A DNA stretch of 64,000 bases from Humulus lupulus (taxonomy: Eukaryota > Streptophyta > Magnoliopsida > Rosales > Cannabaceae), in NCBI RefSeq assembly GCF_963169125.1, contig NC_084802.1, forward strand, positions 118,238,903-118,302,902. Direction: 5' to 3'. Positions within the stretch are counted from its first letter, which is position 1. Every line of letters begins with the position of its first letter. Below, in pieces: positions 10,891-23,075 of this stretch. The notes beneath the pieces are model-generated. The model did no database searches, was not told where the DNA came from, and was given only the letters and a program-made list of their open reading frames with translations. The position numbers were made by a program, and so were the translations under genes.

Positions 10891-12660
10891 AACGATTATA
10901 GTTCATTTATCTTAGAAATATGTGTTTTAGAGAATGATAAATTCGTTTGGATTATTGATTCTGGATCTACTAACCATGTTTGTAACTCTTTACAGGTTCT
11001 TGAATTGTGGGAGGAAGTGGACGAAGGCTGCTTAAAGCTTCGAGTTGGGAACAGAGCGTTCGTTGCGGTCCAAGCTAGAGGAAGAGCTCGTCTGAAGTTC
11101 AAAAATAAATTTGTAATTTTAAATAATGTATTTTTTATTCTGGATTTTAGTAGAAATTTAATTTCAGTTTCCATGTTGCAATTAGAACAATTTGTTATGA
11201 CTTTCACAAGTTCAAATATATCTATTTCTTTCAATGGATCACAATTGTGTATTGGATGTTTGGAAAACTGGCTTTATATTCTGTGACCTAACAAACCCCT
11301 CACTCTTAACAATGATTTATTCAAAGTAGCTAAACCTAGGACCAATAAACGTCAATAGACTGGTAACGATAATATGACATATTTATGGCACTTGAGACTA
11401 GGTCACATTGGCTATGATAGGATTCAAAGACTTACAAAGGACGGGCCTTTGAGGGAACTCACCTTAGCTGAATTACCTATCTGTGAATCTTGTCTAGAAG
11501 GCAAACTGACCAAGCATCCATTCTCTGCAAAGGGTGATAGGGCCAAAGAACCACTTGGACTTGTGCATTCAGATGTTTGTGGACCTTTGAATGTACAAGC
11601 CAGGGGTGATTTTGAGTATTTCGTCACATTCATTGACGATTACTCTAGATACTCATGTCTTTACCTAATGCATAGGAAATCAGAAACATTTTCAAAGTTT
11701 CATGAATTCCTAGCAATGGCTCAGAACCAATTAGGTAAAACGTTAAAGATCTTGTGATCTGATAAGGATGGAGGATATTTGGATATGCAATTCCAAGATC
11801 ATTTTACTGAACTTGGGATTTTATCACAACTTACTGCCCCAGGTACTCGCAACAAAATGGTGTAGCAGAACGCTGGAACAGAACTTTATTGGAAATGGTT
11901 AGATGCATGCTTAGTTACTCAACTCTACCAACTTCGTTATGGAGGCACGCAATTGAAACCACGAATGACATTCTCAATGTCGTGTCGTCTAAATCAATCC
12001 CCAAAACACATTTAGAACGCAAGAATGGTCGTGAACCTAGTTTATGCCATTATAGAATCTGGGGGTGTCCCGTCCACGTCCTGAGGAAAAAGGAAGGAAA
12101 GATAGAACTGCGAACTGAAGTTCGCATGTTTGTTGGCTATCCGAAAGGTACTCGGGGTGGAATTTTCTATAGTCATTCAGAAAAGAAAGTGTTTACTTCT
12201 ACGAATGCTACTTTTATGGAAAATGACTATGTCCAAGACTTCAAACCACGCAACAAAGTAGTTTTAGAGGAGATGGTTAAAGAATTGAATCCAACCAATG
12301 TTCCATCATTATCAACTCGAGTTGATGATGAAATCCACACTCTTCATGTCCAACCGACGTACGTCGATTTAAATGAAGAAAGTACCACTGTTCCTGAGCA
12401 AACAGTCATGGAGCCTCGTCGTAGTGGGAGGGTTTCTAGGAACCCAATTCGCTATGTTTTGGATGGTGAAACCAATATAGTTGTTGTTGACACTGGTGAT
12501 GATGATCCGTTGTCTTTCAAACAGGCAATGGCAAGCCCTGAAAAGGAAATATGGCTCGAAGCCATGAAACAAGAAATGGAGTCCATGTACTCAAATTTCG
12601 TCTGGGATCTTGTCGAAGCACCTAGTGACTTTAGTGTTAGGAAAAATTGTTTTGCCTCAA
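10891..12660 (+). pseudogene. copia-1 pol part 1: protease, integrase, start of reverse transcriptase
   Basis: The protease motif IIDSGSTNHV is near 10950. The integrase zinc finger is WHLRLGHIG...CESCLEGK (11380-11510), and the catalytic core starts at LVHSDVCGP (first Asp near 11570). The second Asp lies in the SDKDGGY context after a TGA at 11755-11757. A 1-2 base deletion near 11840 shifts the frame and damages the codons around the NGVAER Glu motif, which reads on in the next frame from 11850. The open frame 11889-12650 carries the integrase C-terminus and the linker. The reverse transcriptase opening (FKQAMASPEKEIW...AMKQEMESM) is present and is cut at about 12660 by an inserted LTR. 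Confidence 0.85.
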
Positions 12661-13677
12661 TGGAAATGATAATAATATTACAACTCTATGCAATAATATT
12701 ACAAATAAATATAAATTGATTAAATAAGGTTACAACTCTATAACTAAAAATTACAAATAAACAAAGAAAATGAAGAAGATGATGATAAAGAAGAGAATAG
12801 TGAGAATACAACTCTAAGCAAAAGATTACAAGTAAAATAAAGTGTTTAGACCAAAAGAAAAGATTACAACTCTTAAACAAAATATACAAGTAAATAGAAC
12901 AAGAGAATAAGAATAAAACAAAAAAATAGAAAGAAGAACAGAAATACAAGAAACTCTCACTTACACAACCTAAGTGAAGAGGGTTGGGGATCACCAACTT
13001 GAACAAGGTTTAAAACCTTTGTCCAAAAGCTTATTTCCCCCTAACTCAAACACTAAGGGATCTCTCTCAGATATTGGAAAAGCTTTCTGGAATTATCAAG
13101 CCTCAAGGTGTTTCTAGCCAAGTGCTCTAATGGATAGAAATGTTGTGTCTTACAAGTGAGCTATAGGCTCCTATTTATAGAGTTTAGAGACACCCTTTGA
13201 ATTTCAAATTCCACCAACCCCCATGGCTGTTACCAATGTTTAATTGGATTAATATGGAATTAAAAAAGAGATTTGGGAGTTATTAGGGTTTTTTGAGCTG
13301 TTCAACAAAGATTGAAAAAACTGAAAATTTGGTCAGTTTTGGCCTGTGGCCGCGGCCACTGACCAAATTCAGCACAAAAAATGTGCTGTTTTTCCAAACG
13401 GTTCCAAACCCTCCCAAATGATTTTGTAACTCCCAAAACACATTATTGGGGTTAAAATCATATCTCTAACAACCATATCAAATATGGCTTTAAGAAATTC
13501 ATCTCAATATTGTGTAACAACAATTTACACAATAAAGGGTAATATTTGGAAGTTACAAATTTGTAACACCAAATATGTTACATTATTTGGATATATCTCA
13601 TATATCTAAATATTGTAACTCTCTATTATATGTTACAATATGTGACACACTTTGTCACATTTATTTAATCTAAAACA
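12661..13677 (-). repeat. inserted LTR-like block (probable solo LTR) in copia-1 reverse transcriptase
   Basis: About 1 kb without coding capacity interrupts reverse transcriptase. The plus-strand limits TGGAAATG...CTAAAACA read TG...CA. On the minus strand there is a TATA box (plus-strand CTATTTATAG at 13171-13180) and, about 165 bp upstream of it, a 14-bp perfect palindrome GTGGCCGCGGCCAC (13346-13359) inside 12-bp inverted arms. Four spaced copies of TACAACTCT lie between 12675 and 12880. I could not find a matching target duplication, so the exact ends and the solo-LTR call are tentative. Confidence 0.6.
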
Positions 13678-15114
13678 TTATATTATAAAGTGGATCTACA
13701 AGAAGAAACGAGGTGTTGATGGAAATATTGAGACTTATAAAGCTCGATTAATGAGAAAGGGTTATACCCAAAGAGAAGGCGTGGACTATGAGGAAACTTT
13801 TAGTCCGATAGCCATGCTCAAATCCATTCGCATCCTCCTATCCATAGCAGCCGCTCTCGACTATGAGATCTAGCAAATGGATGTCAAGACAACTTTTCTT
13901 AATGGAAAGCTTGGCGAAGTCATTTATATGGATCAGCCATAAAGTTTTAAAGTAGCTGGACAAGAAGGAAAAGTTTGCATGTTGAATATGTCCATTTGTG
14001 GACTTAAGCAAGCTTCTCATTCCTGGAATCTTAGGTTTGATGAAATAATCAAAACCTATGACTTTGAATAAAATATTGATGAGCCTTGTGTTTACCAACT
14101 GAAGGCAAATCAAATAGTGGTATTCCTGGTTCTTTATGTAGATGATATCTTACTCATTGGAAACAATGTTAAGAAATTGTCAGATGTGAAGAATTGGTTG
14201 AGCACTCAATTCCAGATGAAGGATTTGGGTGAAGCAAGTTATGTTCTAGGTGTCCAGATCATTAGGGATAGAATGAATAGACTTTTAGCTCTATCTCAAG
14301 CAGCTTACATAGATAAAGTGCTTGAACGTTTCTCAATGACAAATTCCAAGAAAGGATATTTACCGTCCCGCCATGGAATTCATCTTAAAAGAAGCAGTCT
14401 CCCCACACTCCTGAAGAGGAAGATGCAATGAGAAAAGTTTCTTACGCATCTGGAGTTGGAAGTCTGATGTATGCCATGTTGTGTACTAGACCAGATATCT
14501 GCTATGCAGTGGGAATAGTGAACAAGTATCAGTCAAACCCAGGACCAAAACATTGGATAGCAGTTAAGCATGTCCTGAAGTATTTAAGGCGGACTAGGGA
14601 TTATATGTTAGTCTAAAAGGGTGGTCTTCTGAACCCTGTAGGCTACACCGATTCAGATTTTCAGACTGATGTCGATGACAGGAAGTCTACTTCTGGAATA
14701 GTCTTTACTCTTGGGGGTGGAGATGTGATATGGAGAAACGTAAAGCAGTCTGCAATCTCAGATTCCACCATGGAGGCTGAGTACATAGCCACGTCAGAAG
14801 TAGCTAAGGAAATAGTCTGGCTAAAGAAGTTGTATTCGGATCTTGGTGTTATTGCAGAAATGGATAAACCGCTTGTGTTGTTTTGTGAAAATACAGGAGC
14901 GATAGCCAACTCGAAAGAACCTTGTAGTCACAAGAGGAGTAAGCATATAGAAAGGAAGTATCAAATTATTCGAGAATATGTGGCTAGGGAAGATGTGAAG
15001 GTTATGAAGATTGCATCTGAAGACAATCTTGCAAATTCGTTTACAAAGACATTACCAGAAGCTACATTTGATAAGCATATCAAGGAAATGGGATTAGTAG
15101 AATCAAGGCATTAG
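13678..15114 (+). pseudogene. copia-1 pol part 2: reverse transcriptase and RNase H
   Basis: Reverse transcriptase resumes with KWIYKKKRG and [12 protein letters not shown], followed by MDVKTTFLNG and the catalytic YVDDILLIGN near 14137-14166. Stops lie at 13871-13873 and 13940-13942 and near 14068, with a frameshift near 14420. RNase H runs from about 14640 to 15114, with YTDSDF (first Asp), a Glu in MEAEYIA, and the late NLANSFTKTLP motif typical of copia RNase H. The frame ends at 15114, 24 bp before the 3' LTR. Confidence 0.88.
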
Positions 15115-15138
15115 TTTTAATTAGTGCAACTAGGAGTT

Positions 15139-16986
15139 TGTTGGGGCTTTATGTCCTAATTAAAACCCAATTTCTTTGTAATCTCATGTATTATCAATAA
15201 AAGAATAGAAATCATTTTTTGACTTGGTCAATCACTTTGCTCACATGTTTTATTTTCATGGTTATTTGTTTAATATAAACTTCTATTAAATCCCAAATAT
15301 ATAGCAAATCGTATTTATAGTGACGTAATTACAGTGGAATATAAATATGATTATATGTTCAAATATAAGTTAGTCATAAGATTAGTCAGTGCACAAGATT
15401 TACACTGACTTTCCAATCTACGATATGTTCTACTTACACATTACAGTGTTATGTTCTTTCTAGAACATTAGGAACGTAGATAAGATCGGATGTATTTGTT
15501 ACATCGGACAAGACCGATATTGATAGTTGATAGGATAAGTAAACATACCGTTATTATATATTCTAGTCATATCATATAGTTGACCATAGGTCAATTCAAT
15601 CTCAATTCTGAGTGGTTAGTATTCTAAATGATTGTATTATTTGAGTTCTTTGACTTGTTCGTTACCAGCTTACCCTACGGACTAGCCCATACTTACATCT
15701 TGGGAACTCGGTAGTATAATTGAGTGGGAGTGTTAACCATAGATATGAACATCTACAGCTTCTGATGAAGAAGTGAAATGATGGTTTCCTTTTAGTTTGG
15801 TTCAAGGTGTTAAATTATAGAGATCTCATTTCAGTAATTAATATTAGTTTACTGAAATATCATTTACAAAGAGCTAAGTGTTTTAAGGATAAAATACAAT
15901 GAGGGGTAAAACGGTATTTTAGTCCCATCTCATTGTAGACCGTCTACAGAGGATTGAGTGACAATTATGGTTGTAACAATGGATAATTAATAACGTATCA
16001 ATATTTATTATAGAGTGTTCTATGAATTCAAGAGTGCAATTCCAAGTCTTTAGTGGAGTCACGAGGAATTAATAAGTTACTAAATTTATTTGTTAGATTT
16101 ATGAAAACTAATTGGAGCTTGATTTCATAGGCACATGGTCCCCACTGTATCTTGGATAAAATCATCTAGATGTTCTCAATTAATGGATTTAATTATCAAT
16201 TAAAATTATCAAAGTTGACCAGGTCAATTTTGGATAGTTTCACAGAGTTATACAATTCAGAGAAGAAAAAAGAAATTAGGGCAGATTTATTAATTAAGAT
16301 AAATTGGTTTCTAAATTAATAAATAATTTTAAGTTAAGGTTCAAATTATAAATAATTAATTTGATAAAGGATTTGAATAATTTTTTAATTAATTAAATCA
16401 ATAGAAAATAATGAAGGCCTTGATTTTAAGTCCAACGAGCTTATAATAAAATGGGAAATTTCATGGGCCTAAAGCCCATGATAATTTCGACCTAATGCTG
16501 ATTATTGGCTATTATTTTTTTGATTTTTTAATTAAATAAATTACCTAATTGATTCTATAAAAGGAATGTTAAGTGAGAGTTGAAATCAGATGATAGACAT
16601 TGGTTTTCTGATAGGTTTTAGATTCTCTCTAAACATAAGTCATTTTCTAAGCCTTATTGTTCTTTTCTCTTCTTCTCTCTATATCTATCTAATGTGTTGA
16701 GAATTGGCCACTCTAGTCTAGGTGATCCTAAGGATACTTTGGAAGGTTGTGAAGAAAATTGAAGATCTGTTCAGTTTCTTGGTAATACTCTGTGACAGAA
16801 AGGATGCAAGGGTTAGAGAAATTGAAGGAATGACTCATTATTTCCGATCCGTATAATGTAAGTATTCTTATCATTATTTCTTTTTGGATTCAATTTTAGA
16901 AACATGTTCTAGGTTGTCTCATATTAACTTGTTTAATATTAGATCTACATGAAAATAAATAAATATTTTGTATAAGTTTCCTAACA
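15139..16986 (+). repeat. 3' LTR of copia-1
   Basis: It starts TGTTGGGGCTTTATG after a short purine-rich run (TAGGAGTT) and ends TTTCCTAACA (1848 bp). The last 338 bp match 7491-7828. The flanking AAAAG (16987-16991) should be one half of the target duplication in copia-2. No open frame of note lies inside. Confidence 0.88.
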
Positions 16987-17463
16987 AAAAGGACCAAGCA
17001 GCTTGGCCTCCAATATTCAAAGTTCCCAAAGATACTTGAAGGATATTCCGATGCGAGTTGGATATCAAGTGTAGGAGATAATCTCTCCACAAGTGGTTGG
17101 GTGTTTATGCTCGGAGGAGAAGCAGTTTCTTGGGGTTCTAAGAAAAAAGCATGTATTTCACACTCAACCAAAGAGGTTGAGTGGCTTAGGAATCTCATGT
17201 TGGAGATCCCAATTTCCGTGGATGAGGTATCAACGATCTAGATACTTTGTGATTGTCAAGCCACATTGGGTAGAGAATATAATGGGAAATCTATACATAT
17301 AAGTCTAAGACATGAGTATGTGAGACAATTGGTTTGTGGAGTAATCATATCGATCTCATATGTTAAGACAAGTCAGAACTTAGCGGATCCATTTACAAAA
17401 CCTCTTGCGAAGAGGTTAGTAAGTTCTTCTTCAAAAGGGATGAAACTAAAACTCCTAGAGTAA
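16987..17463 (+). pseudogene. copia-2 RNase H fragment
   Basis: This is a different copia lineage from copia-1. Readable motifs are GYSDASWISS, STSGWVF, AVSWGSKKKACI, SHSTKEVEWL, then after a stop near 17240 LCDCQATLGR, HISLRHEYVRQL and NLADPFTKPLA. These are the RNase H landmarks of copia elements. The expected Glu of the HSTMESEFIA-type motif is changed (TKEVEW), and a stretch around it is deleted. Only this 3' end of pol is present; the rest lies left of copia-1, outside the window. Confidence 0.82.
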
Positions 17464-18010
17464 TATATTCACCAATGATGGCAACCCAACTCCAAACTTG
17501 TGAACTTAGATTTCAATGGGTAAGAACAAGTTATTGGGTGAAATGTTTCAACACTAACAAAATCACTAGTTCCATCCAAGGATGGTTAGTGTTCGTTGCT
17601 ACCGAGTGAGGGTTAAGCCTAAGGCTTTTAATGAAGTTCAGTTGTGTGAAACAAGCGTCTCTAAAGGTAGCAAATATGTTGTAAGAACTTCACCTGTATG
17701 AACTTATAGGTGGTGCCGCCTCTCATTGGAGTTGGAGTTTCTCCCCGAAAAATTCATGAAATGGATGAGCACATGGCCATATGAGCCCTAAGCGAGAAAA
17801 GTGGGAAAATGAATGGTCAAGTGGAGGTGTGTGTGGTGTTACCGGTTTTATCATTAAGGAGTAATTGGTTCAATCTTTAAGACACCAATGACTTCGATAA
17901 GGCTTCGTAATACTTTCACTAAGATAAAGTTCAAATCGAAAGATATTATATTTTATGCACGAAAATTGTTAAGCAAAGAAGAGAGGATTATATTTTACTA
18001 AGTGGGGGAT
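17464..18010 (+). other. copia-2 3' untranslated region and polypurine tract
   Basis: Between the end of RNase H and the LTR there is no credible gene. It ends in AGTGGGGGAT directly before TGTTGAGATTG, a good polypurine tract. Confidence 0.6.
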
Positions 18011-19006
18011 TGTTGAGATTGATTAAATATAATGGTTAATATGTTTACATGTTGAGGTGAAAAAAAACTTAATGGTTTTCACTTAAAGAGAAGTGAAAAC
18101 ATGAGATTGTGTAGAAGGTATCTAAAAGTGACTTGTATGGATCTAAAGTGATACCATGAGGTATCCAAACATTCCCAAACAGTTTGGTAGCATTTGGAGA
18201 AATTGTAGGACCATTGGAGGGGTCCAAAGTCTGCGAGGGTGGCGATGCATTGCCCCCCAAGTGGCGTAGCATTGCCAAAATGTGAAGGGTTTCAAAATCC
18301 CTAGCAGACAATGCATCGCCTGCTAGTAGGTGACGTATCGCCTGGGCAATCTTTTAGGGTCGTACAACTTACGTAAAATGCTCCAAATAATGTTTTATAA
18401 ATGCTCTAATCCTATTGGTTAGACTAATTATGATACCAACACTATATATATGGGTTATTAGAGTTGAAAAGTCTTGATCACACTTTCCAACTCTCTCTAA
18501 CCTCATTCTCTCTCTAGCTTTCTAAGACCAAGGTTTTCTCCAATAAACTCATCAAGCATTGCTTGACTTGCATGAGTTTTAAGGCTTGTTCAATCCCAAA
18601 TCTCATTCTACTTAGTTGAAGCGTCAAGCAATTGGGAAGGGTTGGAATAGAGATTTCGGACAACAATATCATTATTATGTATAAGCCTTAGAAGTTCCCC
18701 AAGTTTGAAGATTCAAGTTGCTAAATATAAAGGTTATATCTCTGTAACCCTAATCTTGTATTGTGTCGTTCTATTATGTTTTTCATTGTTGACATTGAAG
18801 ATTAAACGTATCTAAGTTCATCTTATCATCCTTTAGTTTCTTATATTCAAGATTAACCTCCATATCATGAACATGTTTCTTTGATTATCAAGAATTACAT
18901 TCATACTTTGAATTTGAATCTTGATCAACATCTAGGGTTTGGAATATTGCATTATTATCATTATTCATTGTTGATTTGCAAAGAGTAAAGTCATATATTC
19001 CCAACA
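18011..19006 (+). repeat. 3' LTR of copia-2
   Basis: It starts TGTTGAGATTG and ends TATTCCCAACA (996 bp). Inside, 18241-18254 reads GGCGATGCATTGCC and 18307-18320 is its reverse complement with one mismatch, with related copies at 18263-18276 and 18332-18342. The TATA-like TATATATA follows near 18444. After the LTR come CTCTC and unrelated sequence. Confidence 0.82.
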
Positions 19007-20484
19007 CTCTCTGACTTGAGGCACGTCGCGGCCTTTCAGGGGTTCGCCGCAGTTCTAGTTGGAAAGTTAGCAAAAATGGGTTTTTGAGTGCAAGGACTCA
19101 AACCTAAGGGCTCGGGAAGCGTTCTACTACCCAGTTTAGTAGAATTCGAGGTCCCAAAGGCTAGGACTTGGTCCAGAAGCCTTTATTCACTCGATATTGA
19201 TGGATATATTTTATTATGGTTGTGACTAGGGTACCGCTAGGGGTCGGAAAGAGATCATGCTCGAGGGTCATTTCTATTTATCTAGTGCTTGGACCAGAGG
19301 TAAGAAAACTGCACTCGGTCTGTGTCTAGGGCTTGGCCCAGTTATAGTACATGGTTATCACTATGCTAAGAATGTTTTATTAAACATGTTGATTGCGTTG
19401 TGTTTGCCTGTGTTAAATAATAACTGCTTATCTATATATCTGATTGAAAGGCTCGGCTTATAAGTCAAGGGTTACCTATTAGATCTGATTGGAAGTCTCA
19501 GATTATAAGTCAAGAGCTTATTGATTATATTCGATTGAAAAGCTTGCCTTATAATTCGAGGCTCTATCTATTGTATTTGACTAAAAGCTCGACTTATAAG
19601 TCGAGGATCCATCTATGATATCTAATGAAAAGCTTGGCTTATCAGTCAAGGATATATCTAGTTAAAAGACTCGGCTTATAAGTTGAAAGTTTAAAGGACT
19701 TGATTTATAAGTCAAAGGTTTAAAAGATTCGGCTTATAAGTTGAAAGCTTATAAGGCTCGGCTTATCAATCGAGGGTTTAAAGGCTCGGCTTATGAGTCG
19801 AGGGAAGCAATAGCGTGTTGAACACCGACCGATGTGGTTAAGCTAACCAGGAAGTGTGATATACGCTTGAACGGCCCTAAGGCCACCTGAAATAATAAGT
19901 GCCAAGTACGCTTGGCCAGCTTTAAGGCTTGATATACGAGGAATTGGGAAATAGACCCTGGTGTGGCTTTATAGTCACTTATCTAGATTAATCGCATGCA
20001 TGAGTAGGGTTATTACTGCTGGGCATGCTAATTATGATTCTGTGATCTAATGATTTACTGCTTATGAGCATGATTATGTTTTCTTGCTGAGCCTTGGCTC
20101 ACAGGTGCTAAATGGTGCAGGTAAAGGAAAGGAAAAACTGGACCAGCCATGAGTTGGAGAGCTTCGGAGGCAAAGTGTACATATGCGGCTTTCTCGTCCG
20201 CCACGACCGAGGTTATCAGTGGGAACTAGGGTTGGACCATAATTTTGCTGTCTTGGTCAGCTTTGGTATACATTTTGAGTTTGTAATAGTTTTAAACTAT
20301 GTTGGGGTCCCATGTATTGAAATCAAACTCTTTTAATGAAATGGTTGACTTTTGACCAAAATTTTTAGTACTTAAACATGTGGTTAGTTTCAATTACACG
20401 TTTTAAGTCCAAATGACTCGTTTATCAAGTTAAGCATTATTTAATTACATAGTGTAATGGTCCTGGATTAGGAGGACGTTACTT
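19007..20484 (+). repeat. 3' part of an older LTR ('LTR-X'), target of copia-2
   Basis: The sequence ends GGTCCTGGATTAGGAGGACGTTAC, a terminus style common in plant gypsy LTRs, and has no coding capacity. Its 5' part must lie left of copia-2, outside the window. The central third is the palindromic minisatellite listed separately. An open frame at 20112-20336 has no recognisable domain. Confidence 0.6.
19447..19805 (+). repeat. palindromic minisatellite in LTR-X
   Basis: About ten degenerate units of roughly 25-60 bp contain a CTCGGCTTATAAGTCGAGG-like core. One unit, CTCGACTTATAAGTCGAG at 19588-19605, is an 18-bp perfect palindrome, and most others are imperfect ones centred on CTTATAAG. Unit length falls toward the right end of the array. 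Confidence 0.75.
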
Positions 20485-20486
20485 CA

Positions 20487-22195
20487 ACCCCTCATGCATC
20501 TTCTCTCCCCTCTTCAAAAAGTGAATTCTTCGAGGCTGGTCATTACCCGAGCTCTGTCACGTCCTCAAAGCACGTTTTGGACATCCTATCTTGTCATGGT
20601 TTAAAAGTGTCCATAGAGCTAGTCTGTCAAGCTCCCAATCCTAACGAGGGGAGCAGCAATGCTCTGGGTGAAGGCAACTTGGAGCGAAAATATAAGCTCG
20701 CGGCCTGGATTTGCAACATATGCGAGCTGGGGCTCTTTTGTACTTAAGATATTACTTCAAGAAGTTTACCGACTGGGTCGGTATAGATACCTTCCAATTA
20801 CAGTCCAATTCCTATAGATTCCTAACATCCCTGAGGTCACTATATCAAGAGATGAGGTGGGAGGGGCCCTCGGCATATGAGATTCTCTATCTTTTTTGCC
20901 TCAAGAGTAACCCCACGCGAGTCAACGACGCAGATGGATTCTATTTTCTATCAAGCTAGCCCAGAGAGAGAAGTCTCTTTGAAGATATTCTCAACCATCC
21001 TCCCAACTTTAAGAAGCAGTTCTTTTGTACCAATGGTCTTGACCCCTCCAAATTATACTCATTCCAACACATACATAAGTTCTTGTCTCAGTATTTTTAA
21101 GACTCAATTTTTATCATTTTTGCGCTCGAATGCTTATCCACATTATTGTGTAGCCAACTTTGACCGCTTGATTCCATCCAAGGATATGGTGGATCATCGA
21201 GAAGAAATCTTGAAGCTTCCATATGGCAAGTGGTCCCTCCATTACCTACTTCACAAGCGCAAGCTCTGTCTGTGTGGTCTCCTTGGCGAAGGAGAGTCTA
21301 CAAATGACATTGGGACTCGTAAATATCAAAGATGGGAAGACGTCCATGTCCCTACTCCTTCCAAACCTCTTCCAAGGAAGAAAAAAATGGGTTTGAGCTC
21401 GATACCCTCTACTCTCTCTCCCCCGACGAACCCTCTTACTCAGGGAATGAAGCTCAAGATGAAGCCTCCTTGGGCTCATCTGATGGAGGTAAAGTTATCC
21501 TCAATATGTATGGTTGGTCTCACACTCTTTTTGAACAGAGCCGAATGTCTTAGTTTCTTTTAAGAACCCCGAGAATAACTTTATGAACTGGTCAAGGGTA
21601 GATTATATAGTCCATAGGGATGATAGTTGGCTGGCCAAATCCCAAACAATGTATAGAATTAATGAAGTATGGGAAGGCATATGATTACAATATGGCTTGA
21701 ATGATTGGTGAGATCTCTCTGAGTTACCTCCCACATTGTGAGGTGAGGAACTAGGCCCATCTAAGGAACCCACTCAAGTTATCGAGATATCCTCAGATGA
21801 CTTAGATATTTCTTGGACTTTGAGTTCTTTCAGTTAGGTTTCCCTTCTAATGCTGTACTTTTGTTTCAACTAACTATGAATGAATACTTATGTTGTTTTC
21901 ACTATCTCTTACAGGCAAGATGGATTCGGATCTAGAAAACCTCCTCAGCAGACCCCCTCATCGAAAATTTTGAAACAAGGTCGGGTCTTCTCCAAGAATA
22001 ACAAGCCCACCAAAGAGGCCGAGACTGCATCCGCAGTCTCAAGCCCTCCGCCTGCTTTTTCAAGTCTCGTCGTTGTGACCTTGGCTGAGACTTTTCAATT
22101 GGTCCTCTTAACCTAGACTGCTCCTCCTCCTAAGAAAACCCCTTTATCATACAAAGGGAAAAATACTGTCAACGCCTCGAAGACCCAACCCTCCG
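20487..22195 (+). pseudogene. fragment of a retrotransposon accessory gene ('putative gypsy type transposon' domain)
   Basis: Codons at about 20711-20959 give a segment like the plant 'putative gypsy type transposon' domain (Pfam Transposase_28): LLYLRYYFKKFTDWVG, TFQLQSNSYRFL, EILYLFCLKSNPTR, DGFYFLSS. This corresponds to the middle of exon 1 of the Tat1 antisense gene. Downstream pieces at 21163-21550 and 21880-22116 (Pro/Ser-rich) are likely later exons. Frames shift and stops are frequent. At about 22195 it meets, tail to tail, a similar protein gene on the other strand. No start or promoter can be seen, and the left end abuts LTR-X. Confidence 0.65.
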
Positions 22196-23075
22196 ATGTA
22201 AGGAAATATTCTTTATGATACTTCCCGGGGTTCAACTTGTGGGAGATACCACTAAGGTATGTAGTCCCCCTTTGCCTGTGGTAGAGGTGGGAGAAGCCCG
22301 TGTTGTTGTGGGTGGGATTGCTCCTGAAGTCAAATAAGTAGCGCACCTCGTGAGGGGTAGGCTCATCCTAACCATGCAGGAAGTAGAGAATATATAGTGC
22401 AGACAATGCCTGGATACCATTCGGTGCGATCTGGAATGGGGAGACATTGAAATAATCTGCTATAGATCGGAAGTAGGGATGTAATGGGAGTGTCGCTCCT
22501 ACATGGGCATGATGCCTGGACCAAGCACAGTATGCTCCACCAGGCCTATTGGCTCTCTGATGAGAGCCCGGGCATATCACGCTCGCCCCACTCAAACCCA
22601 AAGCCTCGATGTGTTTGTGGAACGACCCGGGATTAAGCTTTGAAGCTTGGGCAGTGAACCAGGAAGGTTCTTCTTCTCTCCCCTTCTGTTGCTTTTGAAT
22701 GGCCAAGTTTTGAATCACGGTGGCAAACTTCTGAGAGGGTTCTCCTGAAGGAGTTGCAGTGCGGGCGTGATTGCGCTCCACCACCTTCTGCACCACTCTG
22801 CGGGCAACTTGTGGATCTTGGTCCTGGGGAAGTCTGTTAGATTTCTTCACCCTCATCGTCGACTGGGAAGCTTGTTGAAGAAACTGTTCGTCATGAAGAA
22901 GGTACAAGGCTGAGCGGGGAAGGATCCGCTTGAAGCGACGAAGGCGATCCTCGGGAGTGCAACTGGTGGAAGAGTGTGATGAGGAATCGCTGTTTTGAGG
23001 AGTCTCTATTGACTGCGGGATGGATGTATCGGAGTCCGTATGGTTGTCACCTCCCCTATAATCAGAGCGATTCAT
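22196..23075 (-). pseudogene. antisense accessory gene of the LTR2 element ('putative gypsy type transposon' domain)
   Basis: A 235-codon frame starts at 23075 with a Ser/Thr-rich, polar N-terminus (MNRSDYRGGDNH). It reaches the conserved part at about residues 190-230 (ATLPLHPYFRSIADYFNVS, PFQIAPNGIQALSALY) and stops near 22368. The domain continues in another frame from 22346 (YLFDFRSNP, GFSHLYHRQ, PGKYHKEYFLTSEG), so one frameshift separates the halves. The gene lies between the 3' LTR and where pol should be, opposite to the LTR's direction, the same place and polarity as the antisense gene in Tat1 and Tat2. It ends at the junction near 22195. The function of these proteins is unknown. 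Confidence 0.7.

Larger units (their letters stand above)
7491..16986 (+). mobile_element. Ty1/copia retrotransposon copia-1
   Basis: Internal order is gag, protease, integrase, reverse transcriptase, RNase H; integrase before reverse transcriptase defines Ty1/copia. The 3' LTR is complete (15139-16986). Only the last 338 bp of the 5' LTR remain in the window (7491-7828), because the Tekay-like element inserted into it. The element lies inside copia-2, whose RNase H codons resume just after 16986. A second insertion of about 1 kb (12661-13677) splits its reverse transcriptase. Stops and frameshifts show that it is inactive. Confidence 0.9.

Noticed and set aside
12656..13682. Target duplication of the LTR in copia-1
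   Set aside because: No 5-bp match at any plausible TG...CA boundary, so the ends stay approximate.
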